Assembly (NCBI GenBank): GCA_002279935.1
Contig: NCCZ01000012.1
Coordinates: 62,001 to 126,000 of the forward strand
Reading direction: 5' to 3'
Source: Hyphomicrobium sp. 12-62-95
GTDB taxonomy: Bacteria; Pseudomonadota; Alphaproteobacteria; Rhizobiales; Hyphomicrobiaceae
DNA: 64,000 bases
Below, one piece after another: positions 54,475 to 62,946 of the stretch (the stretch's first letter is position 1; each line of letters starts with the position of its first letter). The position numbers were made by a program, and so were the translations under genes. Under the pieces are notes generated by a model. The model ran no database searches and had not been told where the DNA came from. It saw only the letters and a list, made by a program, of their open reading frames with translations.

Positions 54475-55353
54475 CTAGTCGACCTTGAACCCGTACAGAA
54501 CGCCCGTCTTCATTTGCGGGATGAATGCTGTGTTGGTCTTGGGGTCATAGCCAAGGTCCGCCGTCCCCTGCCCCAGGTTGCCCAACTCCACCGCTTTGCC
54601 GTCGGCGGTCATCGACAACACCTTGCCCACCATCCAATCCGTCACGAGATAGGTGCCGTCGCCAAACGGCTCCAGCCCGTCGAGATTGCCGGTCGGCGCA
54701 CCATCCCCGCGCGACGTGATCGTCTTGTCTTTGAGCGACACGGCCTTCAAATGCCCCGGCACCTTCGTTGCCATGCCATCCGTCATCACGCCCCAAGCGC
54801 CGACAAGAAGCGTGTCACCCTCGACAAACAACCCATTCGGCCCTTCGAGCTTGTCGTCCTTCAGGAACACCTCGAACGTTCCGCCCGACAGCCGCCAGAT
54901 CGTGTTCGTCGCCATGTCACTGACGTAAACGTTGCCCGCAGCGTCCGCCGCCACGTCGTTCAAAAACTTCGCATCCTTCGCATCGTAGCGCTTCAACACT
55001 TTGCCCGACGCGATATCGATCTCAGCCAGCTTATCAATATCGGAGACATAAAGTTTGCCGCCCACCTTCGCCAAACCCTTCGGCCCATCGAGGCCCGTCA
55101 CCCAGTCCATCGCCACCACTTTGCCGTCGGGCGAAACCTTGGAAATAAATCCGTTGCCGTCCTTCGCTGTGCCGTCGCCATTCACATTGCTGACATAAAC
55201 GGTCCGAGTTTCCGCATCGAAGAGCGCTGACTCGGGATTTTTAAACCCCGCCGTCTCCCACACCTTCACTGCGGTCCGTGTACCGGCCTCCGCATGTGCG
55301 GAAGAAACAGCGGCCGTGAGCAGCAAAATCAAGGCAGAGCGGGCGGCGATCAT
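54475..55353 (-). CDS. Secreted SMP-30/NHL-like beta-propeller protein
   Basis: A 292-residue protein with signal peptide (ends SSAHA) and repeated propeller blades: RTVYVSNVNGDG, GKLYVSDIDKL, GNVYVSDMATNT, GDTLLVGAWG, and GTYLVTDWMVG. These resemble SMP-30/gluconolactonase or strictosidine-synthase-like blades. ESALFDAE near the N-terminus supplies the usual Glu metal ligand. Enzymatic role unproven. It is divergent from lsrB and lies inside the segment separating trxB and lsrB. Confidence 0.8.
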   Translation of the reverse strand: MIAARSALILLLTAAVSSAHAEAGTRTAVKVWETAGFKNPESALFDAETRTVYVSNVNGDGTAKDGNGFISKVSPDGKVVAMDWVTGLDGPKGLAKVGGKLYVSDIDKLAEIDIASGKVLKRYDAKDAKFLNDVAADAAGNVYVSDMATNTIWRLSGGTFEVFLKDDKLEGPNGLFVEGDTLLVGAWGVMTDGMATKVPGHLKAVSLKDKTITSRGDGAPTGNLDGLEPFGDGTYLVTDWMVGKVLSMTADGKAVELGNLGQGTADLGYDPKTNTAFIPQMKTGVLYGFKVD

Positions 55354-55547
55354 GGAGCGACCTCATTCAATTTTCGCGATAAGTCTCATCAATCTTGATG
55401 AACTGGCGGCAGACGGCAAACGCGCCAGCGTGCCATCGGTTGCTAAAGCGTGCGGCGTCCGGACACAAGCCGCAGCACGGACGGAACCGCTATTCTCCGT
55501 TCACGGCCTCGAGCGGCAACCGCCGCCAACAGGACCTCCAGTGGACC

Positions 55548-56459
55548 ATGCCAAAAATGGATTGGGACAAGCTTCGCATATTCCACGCGTCCGCCGCAGC
55601 CGGCAGTTTCACCCATGCCGGCGACGCCCTCAACATGAGTCAGAGCGCCGTCTCGCGTCAGGTCTCGGCCCTTGAGAAGGATCTGAAGGTCGCCCTCTTT
55701 CATCGCCACGCACGCGGTCTCGTGCTGACTGAGCAAGGTGAATTGCTCTATCGCACCGTCTCCGAAGTGATGAGCAAACTGCAGACCGCCGAACTGCTCC
55801 TCAGCGACACGACCACCAAACCCTCCGGCGACCTGCGCGTCGCAGCCCCCGTCGGGCTTGGCTCCGTCTGGGTCACACAGCGCATTCGCGAATTCATGGA
55901 TCTCTATCCCGAGATCCGCGTCGACCTGATCCTCGACGACGAGCAAATCGACATCGCCATGCGCGAGGCCGATGTCGCCATCTGGACCCGCGAACCCGAC
56001 CAACCCGAGCTCATCCGGCGTCCGCTGTTCACCGCCAAGGTCCGCGCCATGGCCTCCACCCAGTATGTCCGCCGCTTTGGCCTACCCGAAACCTTGGCTG
56101 ATCTGGAAACGGGCGCCCACCGCATCATCTCCTACTCCGGCCAGCCTTCCCAGCACCTGCCGGCCATCACCTGGCTCGAAACCGTAGGCCGCGAAGGGCA
56201 AGAGCCGCGCCATGCCGCTTTCCGCGTCAACTCGGTGGTCGCGATTAAACACGCCATCATGGCCGGCGTCGGCATCGGCATGATTCCCGACTACATGACC
56301 GAGCAGGAGACCGATTTGGTCCACGTGCTGACCAAGGTGGAGTTTTCCAAGCCTTTATTGCCGATCCTGTTCGTTTACCCCGAAGAACTGAAAACATCCA
56401 AGAAAGTCCAGGTCCTGCGCGATTTTCTGGTTTCCAAGGCGCGCCAGCTGCAATATTGA
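55548..56459 (+). CDS. lsrB: LysR-type regulator LsrB/VtlR
   Basis: A 303-residue LysR protein. The N-terminal helix-turn-helix MDWDKLRIFHAS...SQSAVSRQVSALE and the LFHRHARGLVLTEQGELLYRT linker are nearly diagnostic of the LsrB/VtlR group, which controls envelope and redox genes and small RNAs in Sinorhizobium and Brucella. The effector domain follows (~95-300) and ends DFLVSKARQLQY. The protein contains no cysteine, unlike redox-sensing LsrB. ATG 55548 is the family start. Confidence 0.88.
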   Translation: MPKMDWDKLRIFHASAAAGSFTHAGDALNMSQSAVSRQVSALEKDLKVALFHRHARGLVLTEQGELLYRTVSEVMSKLQTAELLLSDTTTKPSGDLRVAAPVGLGSVWVTQRIREFMDLYPEIRVDLILDDEQIDIAMREADVAIWTREPDQPELIRRPLFTAKVRAMASTQYVRRFGLPETLADLETGAHRIISYSGQPSQHLPAITWLETVGREGQEPRHAAFRVNSVVAIKHAIMAGVGIGMIPDYMTEQETDLVHVLTKVEFSKPLLPILFVYPEELKTSKKVQVLRDFLVSKARQLQY

Positions 56460-56595
56460 AATCCTCAGCGCCTCAACGACGGCGTGATCCAAGTCCCCGC
56501 CGGGACGTTCAAAGAACATCCGGTGTTGTGGAGCCCGGTTGGCTAATTGCCACCGCCAACCGTCTCTCCAAGTTCGGGTAGGATCGACCTATAAA
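56460..56595 (+). ncRNA. Possible small RNA or structured lsrB 3' UTR
   Basis: The space between lsrB and its terminator contains a 7-base stem CGGTTGG (56536-56542)/CCAACCG (56556-56562) and a C/U-rich stretch TCTCTCC before the terminator hairpin. In Agrobacterium and Sinorhizobium the AbcR (ar15) small RNAs sit next to the lsrB gene. No clear own promoter was seen, so this could equally be an untranslated tail. Confidence 0.3.
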
Positions 56596-56623
56596 GCCGG
56601 GCCCTGTGCCCGGCTTCTTTTTT
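56596..56623 (+). terminator. Intrinsic terminator downstream of lsrB
   Basis: GCCGGGC (56596-56602), loop CCTGT, GCCCGGC (56608-56614), then a T-rich tract with one C. It ends transcription from lsrB and any small RNA before leuC. Confidence 0.88.
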
Positions 56624-56749
56624 CCCCGGGCCGGCCCGTCGAGCGCGACTTTTAGGCCCCCGCCCATCACCTGATTTGCGAACCATTCCAGACAGCGCTA
56701 TCTAAGCCGCAACATCCTCCACCCCGTTCCGGAAGGTTTCGCGCGCGCC

Positions 56750-58168
56750 ATGGCCGATAACTCACCTAAGACGTTGTACGATAAGATCTTTGACGACCAC
56801 GTCGTCGACCGGCAGCCGGATGGCACCTGCCTCCTTTATATCGATCGCCACCTTGTCCACGAGGTCACGAGCCCCCAGGCCTTCGAAGGCCTGCGCATGG
56901 CCGGCCGCAAGGTCCACGCCCCTGAGAAGACCCTCGCCGTCGTCGACCACAACGTGCCGACCTCCGACCGGTCCAAGGGAATCGACGACGTCGAAAGCCG
57001 CACGCAGGTCGAAACACTGGCCCAGAACGCCCGCGACTTCGGCATCGAGTACTTCAACGAACTCGACAAGCGCCAGGGCATCGTCCACGTCGTCGGCCCC
57101 GAACAAGGCTTCACGCTCCCCGGCACCACGATCGTCTGCGGCGACAGCCACACCTCGACTCATGGCGCCTTCGGTGCGCTCGCCCATGGCATCGGCACCT
57201 CCGAGGTCGAGCACGTGCTCGCCACCCAGACGCTGATCCAGAAGAAGGCCAAGAACATGCTCGTCCAGGTGGATGGGCAGGCCCCGCATGGCGTCGGCGC
57301 CAAGGACATCATCCTGGCCATCATCGGCGAAATCGGCACCGCCGGCGGTACCGGCTCCGTCATCGAATACGCCGGCGAAGCCATCCGCGCGCTCTCCATG
57401 GAAGGCCGCATGACGGTCTGCAACATGTCCATCGAGGGCGGAGCCCGCGCCGGCATGATCGCGCCCGACGAAAAAACCTACGCCTTCATCAACGGCCGCC
57501 CCAAAGCGCCCAAAGGCGCCGCCTGGGACATGGCGATGAAGTACTGGGAGACGCTCAAGACCGACGACGGCGCCCACTTCGACCGCGTCGTCACGCTCGA
57601 CGCCGCCAAGCTCCCGCCCATCATCTCCTGGGGCACCTCGCCGGAAGACGTCGTCGCCATCACCGGCACCGTCCCCGACCCGGCCAAGGTCAACAACGAG
57701 AACAAGCGCGCCTCCATGGTCCGCGCCCTCGACTACATGGGTCTCACGCCCGGCACCAAGATGGTCGACATTGCCCTCGACGTCGTTTGGATCGGCTCGT
57801 GCACCAACGGCCGCATCGAAGATCTGCGCGCCGTGGCCAAGGTCGTCGAAGGCAAGAAAATCTCCTCGCGCCTCGACTACGCGATGATCGTCCCCGGCTC
57901 CGGCCTTGTGAAGCAGCAGGCCGAAGCCGAAGGTCTCGACAAGATCTTCAAGGACGCCGGCTTCCAGTGGCGCGAACCCGGCTGCTCCATGTGCCTCGGC
58001 ATGAACCCGGATCAGCTGAAGCCGGGTCAGCGCTGCGCCTCTACGTCGAACCGCAACTTCGAAGGCCGCCAAGGCTATAAGGGCCGCACACACCTCGTCT
58101 CCCCGATCATGGCAGCCGCCGCAGCCCTCGAGGGCCACTTCGTCGACGTGCGCACGTACGGCGCGTAA
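56750..58168 (+). CDS. leuC: 3-isopropylmalate dehydratase large subunit
   Basis: A 472-residue aconitase-family subunit. The [4Fe-4S] cysteines are in WIGSCTNGR and [25 protein letters not shown] and [11 protein letters not shown] are hallmark loops. It dehydrates and rehydrates isopropylmalate with LeuD (46945-47553). Monocistronic, flanked by terminators. Confidence 0.97.
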   Translation: MADNSPKTLYDKIFDDHVVDRQPDGTCLLYIDRHLVHEVTSPQAFEGLRMAGRKVHAPEKTLAVVDHNVPTSDRSKGIDDVESRTQVETLAQNARDFGIEYFNELDKRQGIVHVVGPEQGFTLPGTTIVCGDSHTSTHGAFGALAHGIGTSEVEHVLATQTLIQKKAKNMLVQVDGQAPHGVGAKDIILAIIGEIGTAGGTGSVIEYAGEAIRALSMEGRMTVCNMSIEGGARAGMIAPDEKTYAFINGRPKAPKGAAWDMAMKYWETLKTDDGAHFDRVVTLDAAKLPPIISWGTSPEDVVAITGTVPDPAKVNNENKRASMVRALDYMGLTPGTKMVDIALDVVWIGSCTNGRIEDLRAVAKVVEGKKISSRLDYAMIVPGSGLVKQQAEAEGLDKIFKDAGFQWREPGCSMCLGMNPDQLKPGQRCASTSNRNFEGRQGYKGRTHLVSPIMAAAAALEGHFVDVRTYGA

Positions 58169-58197
58169 TCGCCGTCAATTCTCCAGCAATTCCAAAA

Positions 58198-58227
58198 GCC
58201 CGGCGGGTCTTACCCGCCGGGCTTTTT
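58198..58227 (+). terminator. Intrinsic terminator after leuC
   Basis: A perfect 11-base stem, GCCCGGCGGGT/ACCCGCCGGGC, with loop CTT, followed by five T. Confidence 0.95.
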
Positions 58228-58247
58228 CGTTGCGATCCGTGAGCTCA

Positions 58248-58317
58248 GTGATCGGCAATCCCGATCACGGAAAACTTTCCACTGTGGTACCACTTGCTTG
58301 TTTTCGGAACGTTTTCC
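58248..58317. promoter_or_regulatory. Cluster of dyad symmetries upstream of the FeeM-like gene
   Basis: Three elements lie within 70 bases: GTGATCGG-N5-CCGATCAC (58248-58268, perfect 8-5-8); the 10-base palindrome GTGGTACCAC (58284-58293); and the arms GGAAAAC (58269-58275) and GTTTTCC (58311-58317), which enclose that palindrome. The cluster ends 110 bases before ATG 58428. Likely operator sites. Confidence 0.45.
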
Positions 58318-58427
58318 ACCTGCCCCGCAGGGCACCTGATGCGCCGCACTCTGAAAGACGGACCTTTCAGTCCGGCCGCGCGTTGTCACCTCGGGCCGAT
58401 CCACATCACAAGCCGAAAGAAAGTTCC

Positions 58428-59180
58428 ATGAGCGATACCTCCGAACTCGTTCCATTCCGCGCGCGCCGCGCCCCCAATCCCCTCGATCCCCGAAACAACG
58501 CCGACGCATTCGAAATGCGGCTCCTGCTGCGGTCCTCTGATCTTTCCGACGCGCTCCGACTGCGCCATCGCGCTTACGCGGATCATGGCCACGTCCCGCA
58601 CATCGATGGAGCCGAATACCGCGACGCGCACGACGACTATCCGACCACCGCCCTGTTCGGAGCCTACGACGGCGGCCGCCTCGTCGCCTGCATGCGCCTC
58701 TGCTTCAGCATGCCCGGCAACAATCTCGCGTCCCTGCCCTGCGCCTCGTACTACCCCGCGCTTGCAGGGGTCGCAGCCAACGCACCCCATGGCTTCGTCG
58801 AAGTCAGCCGCCTCGCCATCGAACCCGGAATTGGCAACACGTCTTACCGCGCCACGCTCTACGGCTTCATGGTCCGCGCCGCCTTGGCCGCCGCCCGCGC
58901 TGCCGCCGTCTCGCGCATCGTCGTTGCCACCCGGCCGGACTGGGTGGCTACCTACAAACATCTCCTGTCCTTCGAGCAGATCGGCGAACCCGCCCTCTAT
59001 CCGCCGGGCAACATGCCGATCACGCTGCTGTCAGGCAATCTGGAAGATGCCTCCAAGCGCGCCTTCATGCGCAACCGCTTCTTCCGTGTCAGCGACGGAG
59101 ACATCGCCGACATGCGCCACCTGCTGGCCCCTCTCCTTACGACCCCGTCGGCCCCCACCGCAAGGCGACGCGAGGGCTGA
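58428..59180 (+). CDS. FeeM-like N-acyltransferase (GNAT/LuxI fold)
   Basis: A 250-residue soluble protein resembling N-acyl amino acid synthases of the FeeM group, which share the fold of AHL synthases. LRLRHRAYADHGHVP followed by DAHDDYPTTALFGAYDGGRLVACMRLC is the strand-helix start, then FVEVSRLAIEP, IVVATRPDW, and EPALYPPGNMPITLL. FeeM-type enzymes use acyl-ACP to make long-chain N-acyl amino acids. The product here is unknown, and no LuxR gene is adjacent. ATG 58428 begins the protein. Confidence 0.65.
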   Translation: MSDTSELVPFRARRAPNPLDPRNNADAFEMRLLLRSSDLSDALRLRHRAYADHGHVPHIDGAEYRDAHDDYPTTALFGAYDGGRLVACMRLCFSMPGNNLASLPCASYYPALAGVAANAPHGFVEVSRLAIEPGIGNTSYRATLYGFMVRAALAAARAAAVSRIVVATRPDWVATYKHLLSFEQIGEPALYPPGNMPITLLSGNLEDASKRAFMRNRFFRVSDGDIADMRHLLAPLLTTPSAPTARRREG

Positions 59181-59271
59181 GAGCCCCCCCTTTCAAATCC
59201 GAAATTCGATCCTACCTGTAGAGCGACGCGCACGCTGGATCGCGGCGTGCGTCTGCAGAGGCAAAAACAAA

Positions 59272-59616
59272 ATGCTGAATTGTCCCGTTTGTTCGACCGG
59301 CATGACGGAAACAGAGAAGGCCGGTGTCACTATCGATACCTGCCCCAAGTGCCGCGGCGTATGGCTCGACCGGGGCGAATTAGAGAAGATCGGTGAGCGC
59401 TTTGCTGCCGATCGCGATCCTTCGGCACGCGCATTTGCCGCAAAAGAGGATTCCGGCAGGGATTCGAGCCGCCCGGCAGCCGATCGCGGCCAGGATCGTT
59501 ATGATCGCCCCCGCCAGTACGACGATCGCCGCCGCGATGACGATGACGACGATGATTATAGGCGCCACGGCGAAAAAAAATCCGGCGTCCGGCGCTTCAT
59601 GGACTTCTTCGATTGA
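59272..59616 (+). CDS. Zinc-ribbon protein (zf-TFIIB) with charged tail
   Basis: A 114-residue protein. The first ~45 residues form a zinc ribbon with CPVC and CPKC knuckles, separated by ~18 residues, and the GVWLDRGELEKI signature of PF13453. The tail (~50-114) is highly charged, with runs of Asp and Arg, and probably disordered. It may bind a protein or nucleic-acid partner; function unknown. It lies 91 bases after the FeeM-like gene in the same direction. Confidence 0.82.
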   Translation: MLNCPVCSTGMTETEKAGVTIDTCPKCRGVWLDRGELEKIGERFAADRDPSARAFAAKEDSGRDSSRPAADRGQDRYDRPRQYDDRRRDDDDDDDYRRHGEKKSGVRRFMDFFD

Positions 59617-59719
59617 GATGCCAGAGCAGCACGAGAGCAGCACGGCGGCCTGTGCTCGCCGCGATTGATAAAGCAGCGGTTTCTCGATATGCCCATCGCA
59701 GGCCCTGAGCCGGACAACG

Positions 59720-60637
59720 GTGCTTCGGCGGCCCGCGAGCCTGACCACTTTGAGCGTCCCCTTCCTCACCCGCTTTGCACCGAGCCCCAATGGCGATCTC
59801 CATTTGGGTCACGCACTGTCCGCCATCACGGGCTTTGGACTCGCCGCGCGCGAGAACGGCCGCTTCCTCCTGCGCATCGAAGACATCGACATCCAGCGCA
59901 CGCGCGAAGAGCACGTCGCGCACATCGTCGAAGACCTCCGCTGGTTGGGCGTGACGTGGGAAGAGCCCATCCTGCGCCAATCCACCCGCTTTGACGCCTA
60001 TCGCCGCGCCGCCGCTTCGCTTCTCGATCGCGGACTGCTCTATCCCTGCTTCGCCACCCGCAGCGAAATTGATGCCGCCGTTGCCATCGACCCGACGGGC
60101 ACCGACCCAGACGGGGCACCCCTTTATCCCGGGCTTTGCAAAAATCTCGCACCCGCCGAAACCGAACGCCGCCGCGCCAACGCCGAACCGTTCTGCCTCC
60201 GCCTCGACATGGACCGCGCCCTCAAGGTCGCGCACGCAATGAGCGGCGGCAGGTCACTAACCTTCCGCGAATGGACCGCTGAACCCGGAACGACCCCCGA
60301 CATCATTGCCGCCGATCCCGCCCGCTGGGGCGACGCCATCATCGTCCGCAAAGATACACCCGCCAGCTATCATCTCGCCGTGGTACTCGACGATGCCATG
60401 CAGGGCATAACCCACGTGGTCCGCGGCCGCGATCTCTACGCCGCCACGGATCTCCACCGCCTGTTGCAAGTGCTCCTCGGCCTGCCCGAGCCCATCTATC
60501 ACCACCACCGCCTGCTGCTCGATGCAGACGGCCGCAAGCTATCGAAGAGCCTGCGCCATACGTCGCTGCGCGCCATGCGCGCTGCAGGCGCCACGCCCGC
60601 CGCTATCCGCACAACCCTTCGCAACGCCAGCGTCTAA
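59720..60637 (+). CDS. gluQ: Glutamyl-Q tRNA(Asp) synthetase
   Basis: A 305-residue truncated GluRS-like enzyme that attaches glutamate to queuosine of tRNA-Asp. TRFAPSPNGDLHLGHALSA has the HIGH-type motif, RIEDID follows, and KLSKSLRHTS is the KMSKS-like motif. The anticodon-binding domain of GluRS is absent, as expected. Cysteines in YPCFATR and GLCKN are possible zinc ligands. GTG 59720 is the likely start, with TTG 59750 as alternative. Confidence 0.92.
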   Translation: MLRRPASLTTLSVPFLTRFAPSPNGDLHLGHALSAITGFGLAARENGRFLLRIEDIDIQRTREEHVAHIVEDLRWLGVTWEEPILRQSTRFDAYRRAAASLLDRGLLYPCFATRSEIDAAVAIDPTGTDPDGAPLYPGLCKNLAPAETERRRANAEPFCLRLDMDRALKVAHAMSGGRSLTFREWTAEPGTTPDIIAADPARWGDAIIVRKDTPASYHLAVVLDDAMQGITHVVRGRDLYAATDLHRLLQVLLGLPEPIYHHHRLLLDADGRKLSKSLRHTSLRAMRAAGATPAAIRTTLRNASV

Positions 60638-60758
60638 GGCCTGAGACAGGTCTTTACCCTGCCGCCGCACACAGCTGTTTTGCAATGGTCCGCCAGCGCC
60701 TTACGCGGTAGAGTGCGCAGGGTCTGCCTGAAGAATCAGGCTTGGGGCGCGCGCGGCC

Positions 60759-62258
60759 GTGAAAAAGCACAACAAGCCGGGATCGCAGCCAAAGCGGCGC
60801 AAGGGCCACGCAGCCCCGCTGCCGCTCGACACCTCGCGCAGCCGCCGTGCCGCCGCACCCAAGCAACCCGCTCCTGCCAAGACGGGTGTCCCGAAACACC
60901 GCCCCGCCTCGCTCGCCCGCCACGCCCCACCGCCGGCCTGGTCCACTGCCGTTCCGCGCCTCTGGACACGTCTAACCACGCTCTCGCGCGCCGAGCGCGC
61001 CGACGCAGCCATGCTGGCTCTGCCGATCCTGCTGCTCGCCTTCACCATCGCCGTCGGCCGCTGGACCAACGCCGCCCATCAAAGCCCTAAGGTCGCAACC
61101 ATCACCCCCGGCGCCAAGCGCGCCCTGACCGGACTGCCACCGGTCGCGACCCCTGCAATCGCGCTAGCCCCCGCCGAAAACGCACAAACCCAATCCTTGC
61201 CGGCGCCGGATGCCACCCCCGCAGTGCCGCCCTTTGCCGCCACTCTCGAACCGGCCGTACCAGGCTTCGACCGCCTCGCCGCCGCATCCGAAACGCCGGG
61301 TCCCGCCACATCCCCGCCGGCCGTAGCCACGCCCGTCGCAGCGGCTAACCCTGGAATTAATCTCCCCGCCCGCACACCCGACTCCTTGCCCATCACCGGC
61401 AGCGATAGCGGCCCCGGCGAACCAATCCGCGCTGGAAAGATGGCCCTAGTCCCCGCGCCAGCCGTGACGCCAACCGAGCAACAGGTCACCATCCTCTCCC
61501 CGGACCGCGCCGCCACCTCTTGGGAACTCCCCGGCGGCGTTGAAGCCCTCGCCACCGGCCTTGGCCAATGCCGCTTCGACCCGGCGCCACCGCGCACACC
61601 GATCCCGGTCTCCTTCACCCCCGGCGACCCCGACAGCTTCGGCGTCGCGCTGGCCACGGCCGCCCGCAGCCAGCTCACCGAATTCGTGATCTATAACGAC
61701 CGGTATACGCGGCTGAAATACCCAATGGGCGACGTGCATCCCATGTATGGCGTGTGCACCGATGTCGTCATTCGCGCCTATCGGGCACTCGGCCTCGATT
61801 TGCAGGAGTTGGTGCAAAAGACGAAGACAGGTTCCGGCGACCCCAATATTGATCACCGTCGCGTCGATACGCTGCGCAAATTTTTCTCCCGTTTCGGCGA
61901 GAGCCTGCCCATTTCCTCTTTCGCGGAGGATTTTAAACCCGGCGATATCGTCACCTACTGGCGCCCCCAAAACCGCCACTCCCGCACCCATATTGCGGTT
62001 GTGTCCGATGTCATAGGCCCGTCCGGCCGCCCGCTGATCATTCATAATCGCGGTTGGGGTCCACAGCAGGAAGACGGCCTGTTCGTCGATGAGATCACCG
62101 GCCACTATCGCTTTTCAGGCCTAAAAGGCTCGGCAACGGCTGCCCAGGCACCGGCGGGGCCAGCCGCCGAAAAGCGCGCGCCGGACACGGCCAAAAAAGC
62201 CCCGAGCCGCCCCGTGGTCCGCACCGGGCTCACATCGCCGACACAGCCACCGCTTTGA
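60759..62258 (+). CDS. Membrane-anchored DUF1287 protein
   Basis: A 499-residue protein. The N-terminus is basic and Pro-rich (~1-80) and leads to one membrane segment (~85-103). A long Pro/Ala linker (~110-240) follows. A DUF1287 domain (~290-455) shows LKYPMGDVHPMYGVCTDVVIRAYRALG, DPNIDHRRVDTLRKFF, FKPGDIVTYWR, HIAVVSD, IIHNRG and ITGHYRFSG. The Cys/His arrangement resembles NlpC/P60-like peptidases, so a cell-wall role is plausible. The C-terminal ~45 residues are Ala/Pro/Lys-rich. GTG start. Confidence 0.82.
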   Translation: MKKHNKPGSQPKRRKGHAAPLPLDTSRSRRAAAPKQPAPAKTGVPKHRPASLARHAPPPAWSTAVPRLWTRLTTLSRAERADAAMLALPILLLAFTIAVGRWTNAAHQSPKVATITPGAKRALTGLPPVATPAIALAPAENAQTQSLPAPDATPAVPPFAATLEPAVPGFDRLAAASETPGPATSPPAVATPVAAANPGINLPARTPDSLPITGSDSGPGEPIRAGKMALVPAPAVTPTEQQVTILSPDRAATSWELPGGVEALATGLGQCRFDPAPPRTPIPVSFTPGDPDSFGVALATAARSQLTEFVIYNDRYTRLKYPMGDVHPMYGVCTDVVIRAYRALGLDLQELVQKTKTGSGDPNIDHRRVDTLRKFFSRFGESLPISSFAEDFKPGDIVTYWRPQNRHSRTHIAVVSDVIGPSGRPLIIHNRGWGPQQEDGLFVDEITGHYRFSGLKGSATAAQAPAGPAAEKRAPDTAKKAPSRPVVRTGLTSPTQPPL

Positions 62259-62472
62259 GCCACGCCCCACGTCGCCAAGTTGGCGGCGCATGAGTTGCAC
62301 TCAAAAAATGAAACCAATTCGCGAATTTCATCTTGTGGAAAATCGCGAATAGAGCGATTTTCATTTGAAGCCCGGAAATGCATCTGGCGTGCCCACGCCG
62401 GAAATTTTTTAATTCCGCTCGTTTCGCACCTGCGAAACGATTTGTTTTCTTGCGCCCGGCGATAAAGAGATC
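62259..62472. other. AT-rich structured intergenic region
   Basis: A 214-base gap, unusually AT-rich for this DNA, with three dyads. They are the palindrome AATTCGCGAATT (62316-62327), the 9-base hairpin GAAAATCGC-N7-GCGATTTTC (62338-62362), and the hairpin listed separately at 62419. CGCGAAT occurs in both of the first two. It could be a leader or an undescribed small RNA. Confidence 0.5.
62419..62451 (+). terminator. Terminator-like hairpin before the small ORF
   Basis: TCGTTTCGC (62419-62427), loop ACCT, GCGAAACGA (62432-62440), then TTTGTTTTCTT. It ends transcripts from the DUF1287 side, or acts as an attenuator for the following gene, which starts 22 bases on. Confidence 0.7.
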
Positions 62473-62847
62473 ATGCGCGCACATTCGGCTCATATCCGGA
62501 TCTTTGCCCCCGTTGCGGACCTGCTCCGCCGCGGTGCCGGTTGCCTTGTGGCCTCGCCCGCTCGCAAACCCGCCCCGCACACAATGGCACTGCCGGCCCA
62601 CAAGCCCGCATCCGACCAATGGTCCCGCGTCGCCAGCATTCTGTTTGAAGCCCAATCGTCCGCCGGACGCGCCGTCGAGAACCACCGTGGCGCCTCCGCC
62701 CAGATCGATGCCGCAACGTATGCCTTACAGCGCCTGCGCGAAGAAATGGCGCCCGCGTTCCAGCTCACCGTCGCACGGCCGGCCCCCATCGCGCCCACCC
62801 CGCTGCGCCGCGAACCATTCCGCCGTAGCGAACCCCTCGCCGCCTGA
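62473..62847 (+). CDS. Small hypothetical protein
   Basis: A 124-residue, Ala/Pro/Arg-rich protein with a helical middle (~45-95) and basic, proline-rich ends. It has one cysteine and no confident signal or membrane segment. It starts at ATG 62473 immediately after the terminator-like hairpin; a weak AAAGAGA precedes it. No family recognised; coding status is moderately supported by frame-specific composition. Confidence 0.45.
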   Translation: MRAHSAHIRIFAPVADLLRRGAGCLVASPARKPAPHTMALPAHKPASDQWSRVASILFEAQSSAGRAVENHRGASAQIDAATYALQRLREEMAPAFQLTVARPAPIAPTPLRREPFRRSEPLAA

Positions 62848-62946
62848 TGACCCTTTTTGCTGGCGCTTCGCAACGCCCCGGGCGAAACAACCCGGGCGCA
62901 CCCTTCCGCGCGCTCACACGCCAAAGCCCGCACGCTATAGATTGTC

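Noticed and set aside
56762..58138. 458-codon frame antisense to leuC
   Set aside because: LeuC signatures are complete on the plus strand; the antisense product is Asp/Gly/Val-rich noise.
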